64,000 bases of DNA from Sporosarcina sp. JAI121 (GCF_013408665.1 NZ_JACCCL010000001.1:2096610-2160609), one strand, 5' to 3'. Positions 35,147 to 45,327 are shown, counted from the first letter of the stretch. Notes: generated by a model from the sequence alone, not told the origin. Made by a program: numbers and translations.

Positions 35147-35310
35147 GTTGTTTAGTTGGGGTAAGCGTAGCCTAGTTCGAGTGAAACATTATGAACTTAC
35201 GGCTATGTTGTGAACTATCTTAATAATGTTGCCTACTAAATAATGCATTGCATACTTCCGCGAAAGTATTGTCTAGTTAGTAAACGGTTCCCCATTTCAA
35301 TCAAACGTGA
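35147..35310. repeat. Degenerate ~20-nt tandem array between brnQ and sbcC
   Basis: A loosely conserved RTTGCCTACTT-like core recurs at about 35147, 35166, 35187, 35207, 35228, 35247, 35268 and 35287, so steps alternate between 19 and 21 nt. The sequence is non-coding and the copies are strongly diverged. Confidence 0.5.
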
Positions 35311-35339
35311 TGGATTGCCGTCTCAAATACCCCTCAAAA

Positions 35340-35381
35340 CAAAAAGATGGCCCGTTTACATGATATTCATGCAAACAGGCC
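35340..35381 (-). terminator. Terminator after sbcC
   Basis: On the minus strand GGCCTGTTTGCATGA / TCATGTAAACGGGCC with a short loop, then ATCTTTTTG. Confidence 0.85.
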
Positions 35382-35391
35382 TATTAATCAC

Positions 35392-38300
35392 TTATTTTAT
35401 ACTGAATTCCGCATGGCTATGCCCTTCCTTTGATTTTCTCACTTCGAGAGTTGCAGGGAATGCCGCTTTCAGTTCTTCAACGTGAGAAATGACACCAATC
35501 ATGCGCCCTGATTTTTGCAAGTCAATTAGCGTATCAATCGCTTTGTTCAACGACTCTTCATCAAGTGAACCGAATCCTTCATCAATGAACATCGTATCGA
35601 TTGAAACCGCCCCTTGAAAGCTTTGAATGACATCCGCCATACCCAAAGCCAAGCAGAGAGAAGCATTGAACTTTTCACCACCCGACAATGTCTTCACATC
35701 CCGCGTTTGTCCTGTATAAGCATCGTATACATCAAGACCCAATCCACTTTGTCTCCCCCGCACTTCCTGCCTGTCACTTCTGTTTAAGACAAATTGTCCA
35801 TTTGACATTTCTTTCAGCCGTTCATTCGCAGATTGAATAATGCGTTCCAAGTATTCAATTTGGATATAGCGTTCGAATGATAATTTCAACCCGTTCTGTC
35901 CTCTAACAACATCGTAAAGTTCAGTAATTTTCCCATATATCCGCTCAAGTTCAATCACTTTTGCAGACGATTCCACAAGTTTCTCCTTCAGACCAAATGC
36001 AGTCTTTTCATATTCCGATGATGCATTATAGTCGGTAAGGGCGTCTTCATAGTCATTCTTTAATTCAATTACTTTCCTTTCCAATTTGCCTAGATCCACC
36101 ATTTCCTTCCCTTCAAGCAACAATCGTAACTCTGCGACGGCTTCACGCAACGTATGAAGCCGTAATTTAAATTCCGCAACTTGTTCTTTTAATGAACTAC
36201 GGTCTGCTTCAGTCATTTTTGACTCACGATATGCCACTTCAGTTGGAAACGCCGATTGTTGCAAAGCTTCTTTGAATCTGTTTTCGGCAAGGTCCCTCTT
36301 CACTTCGACTTCCTCTAAAGATTTCCTAGCATGAGCTTCCGCAGATTTTGCCGTCGTCAGTTGCTGTACCACTTGTTCACGTACTTTCTGCACTGTTTCC
36401 CAAGCATGATCCAACTCCGTTTTACTTTTTTCTGTTTCGGCAATCCGCTGCCGTAAGATGGAAAGTATTCGGACATCCTCTGGGATTGTTTGTAATGTCG
36501 ATTGTAAAACGGCTAGTTGGGTATCGTATGAAGATTGTTGTTGAAACAATGTGCGTTCTATCTCTGATTTATTTGTCAAGAATCGCGCGGCAACCATTTC
36601 CTGCTCTTTTACTTTCTCTTTTAGTTCAACAAGCACTTTCCGTTCATTGCGAAGGACAGCCACTTCTGTTTCTAAATATATTTTGCGCTCATGCAGATTA
36701 TTCTTATCCACTTCCATAGTTAGCCGGTTCATTTCTTTTTCTATACTCTTTACCTGCTCAACTGTATTTTGATAGGTGATTGTCGCATTTCGGAATTGAC
36801 CTTCGACTTCTTTCAGCCGTTCTTTTTCCGCCTCAAGCTGTTCCCTTGAAACGGCCACTTCAATTGTTTTATGCGATTTGACGGGATGATGTTCGCTTCC
36901 ACACACTGGACATGATTCCCCATCTATTAGCGACTCCGCCAACATCGCTGCCTGGTTGTCCAACCAAAGTTGTTCCACTGCTTCGTATTCCGATTTACAT
37001 ATCTTATAATTCTTTTCATGAACGCCCTTTTCTTTTTCCAATACAATCATCCGATTTTGTATGGCAAAGAACTCATCCAGCACTTTACATTTTTCATTCA
37101 CTTCATTTAATTGATCAATACGTTCATCGTATGATATAAGTCGACCTTCAAACGTATCGATTTCTGATTTCAAGCTTTCTAGTCTACCATTCTCTTCCTC
37201 TGTTTTCACAATTGTTATAGCGAGTTCTTTTTCAAGACGAACATTTTCTTTTTCCAGTAAATCAAGAGCATTTTCTTTTGCCGATAAACTTGAAACGGCA
37301 GGGAGATAATCTTTTAATCGAATCAAACTTTCCGTCAGTTTTTCACGCTCAACTTTCCGTCCTCCTTCAATATGAAAATGGTGTTCAGCATCTTCCATAT
37401 TTTCTGTTGCAATTTGCACTGCATGCTTGGCTTTTTGCAAGTCCTTTGATTTGGCCACAACTTCCTCTTTCAATGCGAGAAACTGCATCTCAATTTCACT
37501 AATGGAAACGGCCCGCTCCGCATCAGCTAACTGCTGCTCTTTACGTTCCATAACCGGCAAATTTTCTACTAACCCATTTAATGCCAACTCTTTTTGCTGC
37601 AGTTCAACGAAGCGGTCATTCATGCCTTTTGCATCGTGGTACATTTCCAGCATTTTTGTATGCTTCGTATAGGCTTCTTCATAGCTCTTTTTAACAACAA
37701 CTGTATTTTCTTGATAATATGCGAGTTCTTCTTCCAACCCTTGAACGACTTGGTTCACGTTGTAATGTTCATTCGCCAAGACAGTAAAGACCGATGATTC
37801 CCGCTCCGGAAGTAAGGATGGTATTTGGCCGATATGTCCTTCACTCAGTTGCATCTCTTTCGTAAGTGCCGATTGTGCGTCGTCCTTCTTCACTTTCAAC
37901 TGCTCCACAATTTCACGGTACTGATCCGTCTTGAATATTTTGCGCATAATTGTTTCTTTGTTTTCTGTATCAGATGTCAGAAACTTCCGGAACTCCCCTT
38001 GCGGTAACATGACAATCTGACTGAATTGCGCCTGTGTGAAACCAATCAGTTCTTCCGCCTTTTTGTTGATTTCAGAAACGATTTGCCTGTCAACAAGCGG
38101 TACTTCACCGTTTTCCGTAAGTTCATAAAACTCGCTTCGTGCAGTCGTTTCAGACTTGTTTCCTTGTTTCATATAGGGGATTTGCCGCATGATGCGGTAC
38201 GTCCTGTTATGTATCTCAAATATCAACTCGACAGCTGTCTGGACTGCATCGTCAGCAAAGTCGCTTCGCATCGCCCGGATATCCGTCCGGTCTTCCCCGC

Positions 38301-38469
38301 TCGCCTGGCCGTATAATGCAAAACATATCCCATCGAATATCGTCGTTTTCCCCGCACCAGTTGCACCCGAAATGACAAAAAGTCGATTGTCTTTCAATTC
38401 CCTAAAATCGACTATCTCCGTCCCTTTATATGGGCCGAATGCTGTCATCTTCAATTGAATAGGCCTCAA
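35392..38469 (-). CDS. sbcC: Exonuclease SbcCD ATPase subunit SbcC
   Basis: A 1025-residue SMC/Rad50-like protein. Walker A SGATGAGKTTIFDG near residue 37, long coiled coils, zinc hook CPVCGSEHHP near residue 520, ABC signature LSGGEKFNASLCLALG, and Walker B DTMFIDEGFGSLDEES near the C-terminus. With SbcD it forms the hairpin- and double-strand-end-cleaving SbcCD nuclease that removes palindromes and repairs breaks. Start overlaps the sbcD stop by 4 nt. Confidence 0.97.
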   Translation of the reverse strand: MRPIQLKMTAFGPYKGTEIVDFRELKDNRLFVISGATGAGKTTIFDGICFALYGQASGEDRTDIRAMRSDFADDAVQTAVELIFEIHNRTYRIMRQIPYMKQGNKSETTARSEFYELTENGEVPLVDRQIVSEINKKAEELIGFTQAQFSQIVMLPQGEFRKFLTSDTENKETIMRKIFKTDQYREIVEQLKVKKDDAQSALTKEMQLSEGHIGQIPSLLPERESSVFTVLANEHYNVNQVVQGLEEELAYYQENTVVVKKSYEEAYTKHTKMLEMYHDAKGMNDRFVELQQKELALNGLVENLPVMERKEQQLADAERAVSISEIEMQFLALKEEVVAKSKDLQKAKHAVQIATENMEDAEHHFHIEGGRKVEREKLTESLIRLKDYLPAVSSLSAKENALDLLEKENVRLEKELAITIVKTEEENGRLESLKSEIDTFEGRLISYDERIDQLNEVNEKCKVLDEFFAIQNRMIVLEKEKGVHEKNYKICKSEYEAVEQLWLDNQAAMLAESLIDGESCPVCGSEHHPVKSHKTIEVAVSREQLEAEKERLKEVEGQFRNATITYQNTVEQVKSIEKEMNRLTMEVDKNNLHERKIYLETEVAVLRNERKVLVELKEKVKEQEMVAARFLTNKSEIERTLFQQQSSYDTQLAVLQSTLQTIPEDVRILSILRQRIAETEKSKTELDHAWETVQKVREQVVQQLTTAKSAEAHARKSLEEVEVKRDLAENRFKEALQQSAFPTEVAYRESKMTEADRSSLKEQVAEFKLRLHTLREAVAELRLLLEGKEMVDLGKLERKVIELKNDYEDALTDYNASSEYEKTAFGLKEKLVESSAKVIELERIYGKITELYDVVRGQNGLKLSFERYIQIEYLERIIQSANERLKEMSNGQFVLNRSDRQEVRGRQSGLGLDVYDAYTGQTRDVKTLSGGEKFNASLCLALGMADVIQSFQGAVSIDTMFIDEGFGSLDEESLNKAIDTLIDLQKSGRMIGVISHVEELKAAFPATLEVRKSKEGHSHAEFSIK

Positions 38470-39623
38470 AGTCCTGTCCCCTCCTTATCCATAACTTCAT
38501 GGAGCACTTGCGCAAACAATTTTTCCGTTTCCGCGTCTGCTACTTCACCTTTCATTTCTTCGTAAAATGCTTTAAATAGTGCCAGATCATCGTGTTTACC
38601 ATGTTCCATCCGCTGTTCGTCCGCCCCATTTGCAGTCGACTTGAACATTTTACGTTCAACATGCATCGCATTCGGATAGACCGTACGAATTTTTTCCATC
38701 GGGAATAAAACCGGTGTCTCATCCAGTAATTTCACGAAAACATAATCCTCGCTTATAGGATGTAATAGGATGTCTTCCATCGTTCCTTCGACTGTCCGCA
38801 TATTGTGCTTCGGTTTCAATTCACGTTTTTCAATAGACGTTTGTCCGTCAGCGTCCATTTCGACGATGAAAAAACCTTTTTTATGATGTTCTTCTGAAAT
38901 TGAATATTTCATTGGCGAACCCGCAAACCGAACTGACTCATTTAACACATAATGTGCCTGGTGCAAATGACCAAGTGCCGTGTAATCAAACGGTTCGAAA
39001 AGATGTGCTGATACATATTCCGCACCACCGATCGCGAGCGGCCGTTCCGAATCACTTGTGTTATCTTCGCTTTCTCCATGAGGTGTCACAAACGCATGTC
39101 CAACAAATACATGTCGCGCGCTATTTGACATCTGGCTGCGAATAACCCCTATCACTTTTTTCATCGCGTCATTATGATTCGCAATCGTATCATCGCCATG
39201 CAGGTGTTTCACTACGGAAGGGTCCGCAAATGGTACCAAATGAAAATGGACTTCGCCAAATTCATCCGTTAAAACGACCGGATCGATATTTTGCGTCATT
39301 TGACCGGCGATATGATAACCGTTTGCCCGCATCAATCCGCTGCCAAAATGAAGACGACCGGGGCTATCATGGTTACCGCTTATAGCAAGAACAGGCGTGC
39401 CTAGGTCTATGGTGATTCTTTTGATTACATCATCGAGCATTGCAACGGCTTCTGTCGGCGGTACCGCCCGGTCATACAAATCCCCTGCGATGACGACTGC
39501 ATCGGGTTTCTCTTCTCTGATCGCCTCTATGAATTGGTCGAGGACATACCGTTGTCCGTCTGTCATATAGATGCCTTGAACGAGCTTGCCTAAATGCCAA
39601 TCGGCTGTATGAAAAAACTTCAA
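38466..39623 (-). CDS. sbcD: Exonuclease SbcCD nuclease subunit SbcD
   Basis: A 385-residue Mre11-like phosphoesterase. Metal-binding motifs HTADWHLGK at the start, VIAGDLYDR, ISGNHDSPGR, GHAFVTPHGE and LGHLHQAH are all present. TTG 39623 was chosen since GGGGAAAGAGAT lies upstream and gives the family start (KFFHTADWH). Operon with sbcC. Confidence 0.96.
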   Translation of the reverse strand: MKFFHTADWHLGKLVQGIYMTDGQRYVLDQFIEAIREEKPDAVVIAGDLYDRAVPPTEAVAMLDDVIKRITIDLGTPVLAISGNHDSPGRLHFGSGLMRANGYHIAGQMTQNIDPVVLTDEFGEVHFHLVPFADPSVVKHLHGDDTIANHNDAMKKVIGVIRSQMSNSARHVFVGHAFVTPHGESEDNTSDSERPLAIGGAEYVSAHLFEPFDYTALGHLHQAHYVLNESVRFAGSPMKYSISEEHHKKGFFIVEMDADGQTSIEKRELKPKHNMRTVEGTMEDILLHPISEDYVFVKLLDETPVLFPMEKIRTVYPNAMHVERKMFKSTANGADEQRMEHGKHDDLALFKAFYEEMKGEVADAETEKLFAQVLHEVMDKEGTGL

Positions 39624-39737
39624 ATCTCTTTCCCCTTTCAATGATACTTTCTACTATTTTACAGGACATTGTTGCAAAAATGAATTAAGCGGGTTGATGT
39701 AAGGATTCCCTTTGATTATCCATATCTGTATAACGGA

Positions 39738-39768
39738 CAAAAGCAACCCACAGAGGGGTTGCTTTTGT
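39738..39768. terminator. Terminator upstream of sbcD, after the ferredoxin remnant
   Basis: AAGCAACCC, ACAGA, GGGGTTGCTT with A- and T-rich flanks on both sides; would end transcripts of the fnr unit (minus strand reads AGCAACCCC...GGGTTGCTTTT). Confidence 0.8.
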
Positions 39769-39823
39769 TTATGAATTACATTGCCGTTACAGTCAATGTG
39801 TTACATTAAGCATTGTCATTTAT

Positions 39824-39904
39824 TCACGCTACACGAATAACTTTAATGGAATCAGTCGGACACCCCTCTATTGTATCCACAAAATCATCGTTCAGCTCTT
39901 TGGA
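39824..39904 (-). pseudogene. 3' remnant of a ferredoxin gene
   Basis: The minus strand reads LNDDFVDTIEGCPTDSIKV followed by IRVA-stop, almost the exact C-terminus of Bacillus-type 4Fe-4S ferredoxins (DAFEGCPTDSIKV). The N-terminal half with the CxxCxxC ligands is missing: upstream in this frame the sequence runs into the 3' end of fnr, with no start codon or ribosome site suited to it. One cysteine cannot hold a cluster, so this is a decayed gene. Its position after fnr suggests it once supplied the electron carrier of this cluster. Confidence 0.78.
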
Positions 39905-39921
39905 ACTTCCCCCATTTTCAC

Positions 39922-40947
39922 TTATACAGTTATGGAGGTTTTCTTCTCATTTTTTTCCATGATACTTGTACTATGAAGCGGCTGGACTTTCGATGTCGGA
40001 TCAATATATACTTTGGCATTGCTTACAGCTATGGGCGCTTCTCCGAACCCTGTCGCGATCAGCTTCACTTTTCCTTCATACGTATTGATATCGCCGACTG
40101 CATACACACCTTCAATAGTAGTTTCCATTTTTGAATTGACAACAATAGAGTTTTTTTCTATCTTCAGGCCCCAGTCCTTTATAGGTCCGAGTGATGATAC
40201 AAATCCATAGTTCACAAGGACAGCATCTACATCGATGACGATTTGTTGTTTACTTTTCACGTCTTGTAACACGACTTGTTCAATGCGTTCTTCACCGATG
40301 AAATCGACAGGTTCATACGGGGTTAACACATTGACAGTGGACGCCTTTAATGTGGAAACGCTCGATTCGTGGGCGCGAAATTTATCCCGGCGATGTGCAA
40401 TATTCACTTCCTTTGCAATCGGTTCAAGCATGAGTGACCAATCGACTGCCGAATCCCCTCCGCCAAATACTTGAACTTTCTTATCGGCAAACTGAGTAAG
40501 ATCTTCAACGAAATAATGCAAATTGCTATTTTCATAAGTAACGGCTTTTTCAAGCGCAAGCTTTTTCGGCTGGAAGGCCCCATTTCCAGCGGTAATGAGA
40601 ACCGTTTTAGAATAATGTACATCTTTATTCGTCGTTAATAGGATTGTACCATCCTCAAGTTTTTCCAACTTTTCTACTGATTGATCTAGACATACAGCGG
40701 CAGGAGGGAATAATTCCATCTGCTCTTTTAGGTTTTCAACAAGGTCCTGCGCACGGATCTTCGGAAATCCAGCGACATCATAAATATATTTCTCGGGGTA
40801 TAAGGCAGATAGCTGGCCCCCTAATTTAGGCAAGCTTTCAATAATTTTCACTGACATCTGCCTCATCCCGGCATAAAATGCGGCAAATAAACCTGTTGGC
40901 CCGCCCCCAATAATAGTTAAATCAAAAACTTCATTTCCTCTTGTCAT
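39922..40947 (-). CDS. Ferredoxin--NADP+ reductase, YumC type
   Basis: A 341-residue thioredoxin-reductase-like FNR. FAD motif [44 protein letters not shown] motif [13 protein letters not shown] and the C-terminal VQPLHSTS are characteristic of YumC. It lacks the CxxC of thioredoxin reductase. It would transfer electrons from NADPH to ferredoxin or flavodoxin. AGGAGATGA precedes ATG 40947. It ends the minus-strand catabolic cluster, where it could feed the Rieske oxygenase, although the adjacent ferredoxin gene is broken. May be the only or a second yumC of this genome. Confidence 0.9.
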   Translation of the reverse strand: MTRGNEVFDLTIIGGGPTGLFAAFYAGMRQMSVKIIESLPKLGGQLSALYPEKYIYDVAGFPKIRAQDLVENLKEQMELFPPAAVCLDQSVEKLEKLEDGTILLTTNKDVHYSKTVLITAGNGAFQPKKLALEKAVTYENSNLHYFVEDLTQFADKKVQVFGGGDSAVDWSLMLEPIAKEVNIAHRRDKFRAHESSVSTLKASTVNVLTPYEPVDFIGEERIEQVVLQDVKSKQQIVIDVDAVLVNYGFVSSLGPIKDWGLKIEKNSIVVNSKMETTIEGVYAVGDINTYEGKVKLIATGFGEAPIAVSNAKVYIDPTSKVQPLHSTSIMEKNEKKTSITV

Positions 40948-41022
40948 ATTCTCATCTCCTAATACGAACCTGTTTCTAGAATGGGCAGGGCAAGTAGTTG
41001 ATGATGGAAGAAAATCCTTCCG

Positions 41023-42684
41023 TCAAGTGTATTGTATTTCCACATTCTTTTCTGCTTGTGCCGCCGACAGTACATCCGGATTTGTTAGCACTTCAATAAC
41101 GACAGGCTTGTCGCTTTTCAATGCCCGTTCTAGTGCTGGAAGAAATTCTTCACTTTCCTTCACTTGTTCGCCGTGACAACCAAATAATCTCGCAAGTTCT
41201 GCGAAATTCGGGTTTGTCAAACCGGTCGCCATCACCCTTTTCGGAAATTGCTTTTCCTGGTGCATGCGAATGGTCCCGTACATATTGTTATTGATAACTA
41301 CTGCTATGACCGGAACGTTGCAGCGTACAGCCGTCTCAAGTTCTTGCAAAGTCATCATAAAACCACCATCACCGGAAAATGAAATGACTTTTTTATCGGG
41401 ACATGCTATTTTAGCGCCGATAGCAGCAGGAAGACCATAACCCATCGCACCGGATGTTGGACCGATATATGTGCCTTCTTCTGTAAATCGATAATATTTG
41501 GATATCCAACCGAAAAAGTTACCAGCATCGCTTGTAATGATTGTATCGGACGACACTACCGACATGAGATCAGACACTACTGCATTCATTTCAGCATAAT
41601 TCGTTTCATTTGAACGCTCTGGGAGCGTAGAAAAGGTTAAATATGCGTCATGACACTCTTTAAGTATTTTTTCCCTATTATCGTCTTTTACTTTTTTCAC
41701 TTGTTGCACGCATTTCTGTAAAAACTTTTTCGCATCTGTAACGATACCAATTGTTGCCGGATATGATTTCCCAATCGAATTCGGATCAATATCGACTTGG
41801 ATGATTTCCGTATGTTCACCAATCAGCGTATAATCCTGGGTTGTGACCTGCGAGAATCGGTTGCCGATTGATAAAATGACATCTGCATGTTTAATGTAGT
41901 TCAGCAATTTCTTATCCGATCCAAATCCAAGTGATCCAGCGTAGTTCACATGATCATTTGGAAATGCATCGAAACGTCGGAAAGAAGTCACTACTGGAAT
42001 CTTAATCGCATCTGCAAACTGTATTAGTTCATTTGCCGATTTCGTCTGTGTTACGCCCCCGCCTGCAATAATAACCGGTTGTTTGGCTGCGTAGAGTTTT
42101 CCGAGAATTTTTTCGATTGCATCTTCCCCTACTTCGGGTACAATATTTTCAACTACCGTTCCCTCCACGTATTCAATCGTATCTTCCAGCATGTCATGCG
42201 GTAGTGATACTACTACAGGCCCCGGGCGTCCAGATCGGGCTGTATAAAAAGCCCGATGAAGCATTTCAGGAATCCTTTCCACCGAATCAATTTCAATTGC
42301 CCATTTGCAAAGATGGCTGAAGTAGGAACTAAATTCAACTTCTTGAAACGCCTCTTTCCCTTTAAATGGACGTTCGACTTGACCGATCAATGCGACAAGA
42401 GGTGTCGAATCCTGCATTGCCGTGTGCAGGCCTATGGATAGGTTTGTGGCTCCCGGTCCTCTCGTCGCCATACAAACACCGACTTCTCCTGAAGCTTTTG
42501 CATATGCTTCTGCCATAAATGAAGCTCCGCCCTCATGGCGAGTGGAAATAAGCTGTATCTCGGAGTGCTCATATAGTGCATCTATCACACCCAAGTAGCT
42601 TTCACCCGGCACGCAAAATGCATTTTTAACTCCTTCTTTTTTCATGACCTCAACAACAATTTGACCGCCTGATAAACTCGCCAT
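41023..42684 (-). CDS. Thiamine-diphosphate enzyme, acetolactate synthase-like
   Basis: A 553-residue ThDP enzyme with three canonical domains. Catalytic glutamate in STRHEGGASFMAEAYA near residue 51, central domain from about 195, and ThDP-Mg site GDGGFMMTLQELETAVRCNVP with INNNMYGTI near residue 455-480. Resembles the catalytic subunit of acetolactate synthase, but no regulatory subunit is encoded nearby. Lies 23 nt after the permease gene, so it is in the catabolic operon; decarboxylation or carboligation of a 2-oxo acid made by the aminotransferase is my inference. Substrate unknown. Confidence 0.85.
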   Translation of the reverse strand: MASLSGGQIVVEVMKKEGVKNAFCVPGESYLGVIDALYEHSEIQLISTRHEGGASFMAEAYAKASGEVGVCMATRGPGATNLSIGLHTAMQDSTPLVALIGQVERPFKGKEAFQEVEFSSYFSHLCKWAIEIDSVERIPEMLHRAFYTARSGRPGPVVVSLPHDMLEDTIEYVEGTVVENIVPEVGEDAIEKILGKLYAAKQPVIIAGGGVTQTKSANELIQFADAIKIPVVTSFRRFDAFPNDHVNYAGSLGFGSDKKLLNYIKHADVILSIGNRFSQVTTQDYTLIGEHTEIIQVDIDPNSIGKSYPATIGIVTDAKKFLQKCVQQVKKVKDDNREKILKECHDAYLTFSTLPERSNETNYAEMNAVVSDLMSVVSSDTIITSDAGNFFGWISKYYRFTEEGTYIGPTSGAMGYGLPAAIGAKIACPDKKVISFSGDGGFMMTLQELETAVRCNVPVIAVVINNNMYGTIRMHQEKQFPKRVMATGLTNPNFAELARLFGCHGEQVKESEEFLPALERALKSDKPVVIEVLTNPDVLSAAQAEKNVEIQYT

Positions 42685-42707
42685 ATTACCCCAACTCTCT
42701 CATCGAT

Positions 42708-44135
42708 TTATTCAAAGTTTTCTGCTACAGCCTCTGTAGTTTCAGGTTCAATCGAAAATGATGCTTTTTTTCTAGTAAACATGAAATAATAATATAGATA
42801 ACAAGCCACAACAAACCCGAAGCCCCAATACAGGGATGTACGTTGAGTCGGGTCAAATGCTGTGAAAACAAATATAGACAAACACAATAGAATACACAGT
42901 ATCGGGATAAAAGGGTAAAGACGGACTCTGAATTTCAAATCTTCAATCTTTCCACCATTTTTAATGTATTGCCTGCGGAAACCGATTTGTGCCATAGCGA
43001 TTGCCATCCAGGTAAGTGTGCCTCCGATTCCGCTAATCGAGATCAACACAATGAATAGAGTCTCGGCCGCGATGAAGCTTGTCAGCAGTGAAAGTAATGC
43101 AAACCCTAACGTTACTAATAAAGCGTGAAAAGGTACCGACCGTTTGTTTAATTTTGAAAAAGCTGCCGGAGCCATTCCATTTTGGGATAGAGAATATAAT
43201 ATACGTGTACAGGCAAATAAACCCGTATTACCGACTGACAGAATTGCAGTCAAAATAACAAAATTCATGATGTCTGCTGCATAAGGAATCCCGACCATAT
43301 CAAATACTGTAACAAATGGACTCTCCAACAGGCCGGCACTTTTCCAAGGAACAAGAGCGGACAAGACAAACATGGCTAGAATATAAAAGACGACTATACG
43401 AAAAACAATATTACGGATTGCTTTCGGAATGTTCTTTTCAGGATCCTCTGTCTCTCCTGCAGCCACCCCCATTATTTCTGACCCTTGGAAGGCATAGATG
43501 ACAGTCATCATACAGATAAACACACCTATCATTCCTGCAGGTAGCAGTCCATCACCAGTGAAATTAGTGAAAAATGGCGCCGGCTCAGTTTCCATACTAA
43601 TAAAGCCAAATACAGCACCCAACCCTATGACAATGAACAGAATAACAGCAAGAACTTTTATACCTGCAAACCAATATTCTGTTTCAGCAAAGCTTTTTGT
43701 AGATAAGGAATTTATGGAGAACAGTAAAATTATGAATAACGCACACCAAATCCAAATAGGTACATCAGGAAACCATCTTTTCATTAAAACTCCGGCCGCT
43801 ACAAACTCGAGCCCCACATACAAGGCCCAGCTTAACCAATAAATCCATCCAACAACGAAGCCAGTAGCCGGTCCAATATACTTGGTTGCATGTACTTGGA
43901 ATGATCCTGAAACCGGCATGTAAACTGATACTTCACCTAAACATACCATGGCTAAATACATGAGCAATCCGCCTACCAAATAGGCTAATATAGCACCCAT
44001 AGGGCCAGCTTCACCGATCGCATAACCGGACCCTAAAAATAGCCCGGTTCCTATGACTCCTCCCAATGACATCATGAATAAGTGTCTACTTTTCATAGTT
44101 CGCTTCAATTGCGGCTTGCCCTCTTGATTAGCCAA
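42708..44135 (-). CDS. Amino acid permease (AAT/APC family)
   Basis: A 475-residue protein with 12 helices and the APC consensus MMSLGGVIGTGLFLGSGYAIGE at the first helix, followed by SVYMPVSGSFQVHATKYIGP, as in the AAT subgroup (lysine, S-methylmethionine, GABA, proline permeases). The substrate is not readable; context suggests an amino acid or N-methylated compound degraded by the cluster. Start TTG 44135 has AGGTG 7 nt upstream. A cre-like site is upstream (44182). Confidence 0.88.
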   Translation of the reverse strand: MANQEGKPQLKRTMKSRHLFMMSLGGVIGTGLFLGSGYAIGEAGPMGAILAYLVGGLLMYLAMVCLGEVSVYMPVSGSFQVHATKYIGPATGFVVGWIYWLSWALYVGLEFVAAGVLMKRWFPDVPIWIWCALFIILLFSINSLSTKSFAETEYWFAGIKVLAVILFIVIGLGAVFGFISMETEPAPFFTNFTGDGLLPAGMIGVFICMMTVIYAFQGSEIMGVAAGETEDPEKNIPKAIRNIVFRIVVFYILAMFVLSALVPWKSAGLLESPFVTVFDMVGIPYAADIMNFVILTAILSVGNTGLFACTRILYSLSQNGMAPAAFSKLNKRSVPFHALLVTLGFALLSLLTSFIAAETLFIVLISISGIGGTLTWMAIAMAQIGFRRQYIKNGGKIEDLKFRVRLYPFIPILCILLCLSIFVFTAFDPTQRTSLYWGFGFVVACYLYYYFMFTRKKASFSIEPETTEAVAENFE

Positions 44136-44181
44136 ATAAATTCACCTATCCTCCAGTAATAAAGTAATTTTATTGCTATGA

Positions 44182-44195
44182 TGGAAGCGCTTACG
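44182..44195 (-). promoter_or_regulatory. Candidate catabolite-responsive (cre) site
   Basis: TGGAAGCGCTTACG matches 12 of 14 positions of the CcpA cre consensus (TGWAANCGNTNWCA), between the Rieske and permease genes. It would place the cluster under carbon catabolite control. Confidence 0.4.
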
Positions 44196-44229
44196 GAAAT
44201 CGTGAGAAATTGGGATTAAATTTCACTTC

Positions 44230-45327
44230 TTAAAATGCTGTGGATGAAGTAGCAGGTTCTAGTGGCAACACCATTTCTAAATCCTTTTGTAAAAGTAAAT
44301 GGAATTGGTGAACGCATTTTTCAGTCAGCGAAAATCGGCCTTGTGTAAAAACTCCTGTTTCCAATCCTTTCTGAACCGTTTCACAAATATCGAGATCCTC
44401 TTGTCTTACTAATTCATCTATCGCCATCAATTCCTCTTCCTCTTTTGTTATTTCGTCGGATTTAAAGAAAGTGGTATACACGTATTTTGTAGTTTTGTGA
44501 TCAATAGGAATCGATTGATGAATAGACAGGTTTGCAGGACCTGGATCAAAAGAAAACCATGTGTTCGGATACAGCCAGTAATATCTCCCGCCCTCTCCTA
44601 AATCGAAATCCCCGGAGAACCCTTTCAGGGGAGTTGCCTGATAGGAATAGTTTTCATACAGATCTACCTCATATTGGTTCATGTCCACTTTGGAAACAAG
44701 TGCTTTATGAACAATAGAACAATGATCACATTCAAGGTAATTATCCATTCCAATTTTCCAGTTAGACTTGCAAATAGTTTCCTTGACACGTACTTTTTTG
44801 AAGCTGGCCAAATCGTGTTGTCTAACATGTTTAAATAAGTCAGGAAATTGCGATGACATTGAGGTAGCTTCCGGATCCAAATTAACAAAAATGAACGATT
44901 CCAATATCTCCAACTTTATCTTTTTCAAACAAAATTCATCTTCATTAAAATTTTCTACTCCTTTCATGTTCGGAGCCCTATTAAGCGAACCGTCTAGTTT
45001 AAATGACCAAGCGTGGTATGGGCAGGTGAAAACTGCCTTATTCCCGTCTCCTTCAACCAGTCTGGACGCCCTATGTGGACAAACATTATAAAATGCACGA
45101 ATTTCTTCATCTTTTCCATAAGAGATAATAATAGGACGACCAGCCACTTCCGTCGTAATATAATCACCCGTTTTATTGAATTGACTAACATGTCCAACGT
45201 ATTGCCACGTCTTGCTGAAGATTTCACTCTTTTCCACTTCCAAAACTTCTGGTTTAGTATAAAGCCATGACGGCAAAGTGTTTGCTTCACTTATTTTATT
45301 GCTGACCCTTACTTCTGCTTTTCCCAA
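44230..45327 (-). CDS. Rieske non-heme iron oxygenase, betaine/onium demethylase-like
   Basis: A 365-residue oxygenase alpha subunit. Rieske 2Fe-2S ligands C83/H85 in NVCPHRASRL and C102/H105 in FTCPYHAWSFKLDG; mononuclear iron site in MDNYLECDHCSIVHKAL (H202, H207) with an acidic third ligand probably in RQEDLDICE near residue 311. The NYLECDHC form is closest to glycine betaine, carnitine or stachydrine oxygenases that remove methyl groups or cleave onium compounds, rather than aromatic dioxygenases. Start TTG 45327 behind GGGGG. No dedicated reductase is adjacent, but fnr lies downstream. Substrate inferred only as a quaternary amine or N-methyl amino acid. Confidence 0.85.
   Translation of the reverse strand: MGKAEVRVSNKISEANTLPSWLYTKPEVLEVEKSEIFSKTWQYVGHVSQFNKTGDYITTEVAGRPIIISYGKDEEIRAFYNVCPHRASRLVEGDGNKAVFTCPYHAWSFKLDGSLNRAPNMKGVENFNEDEFCLKKIKLEILESFIFVNLDPEATSMSSQFPDLFKHVRQHDLASFKKVRVKETICKSNWKIGMDNYLECDHCSIVHKALVSKVDMNQYEVDLYENYSYQATPLKGFSGDFDLGEGGRYYWLYPNTWFSFDPGPANLSIHQSIPIDHKTTKYVYTTFFKSDEITKEEEELMAIDELVRQEDLDICETVQKGLETGVFTQGRFSLTEKCVHQFHLLLQKDLEMVLPLEPATSSTAF

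Noticed and set aside
35147..35310. Small RNA gene or broken coding gene in the brnQ-sbcC gap
   Set aside because: No promoter plus terminator pair or homologous protein frame was seen; periodicity explains the sequence better.
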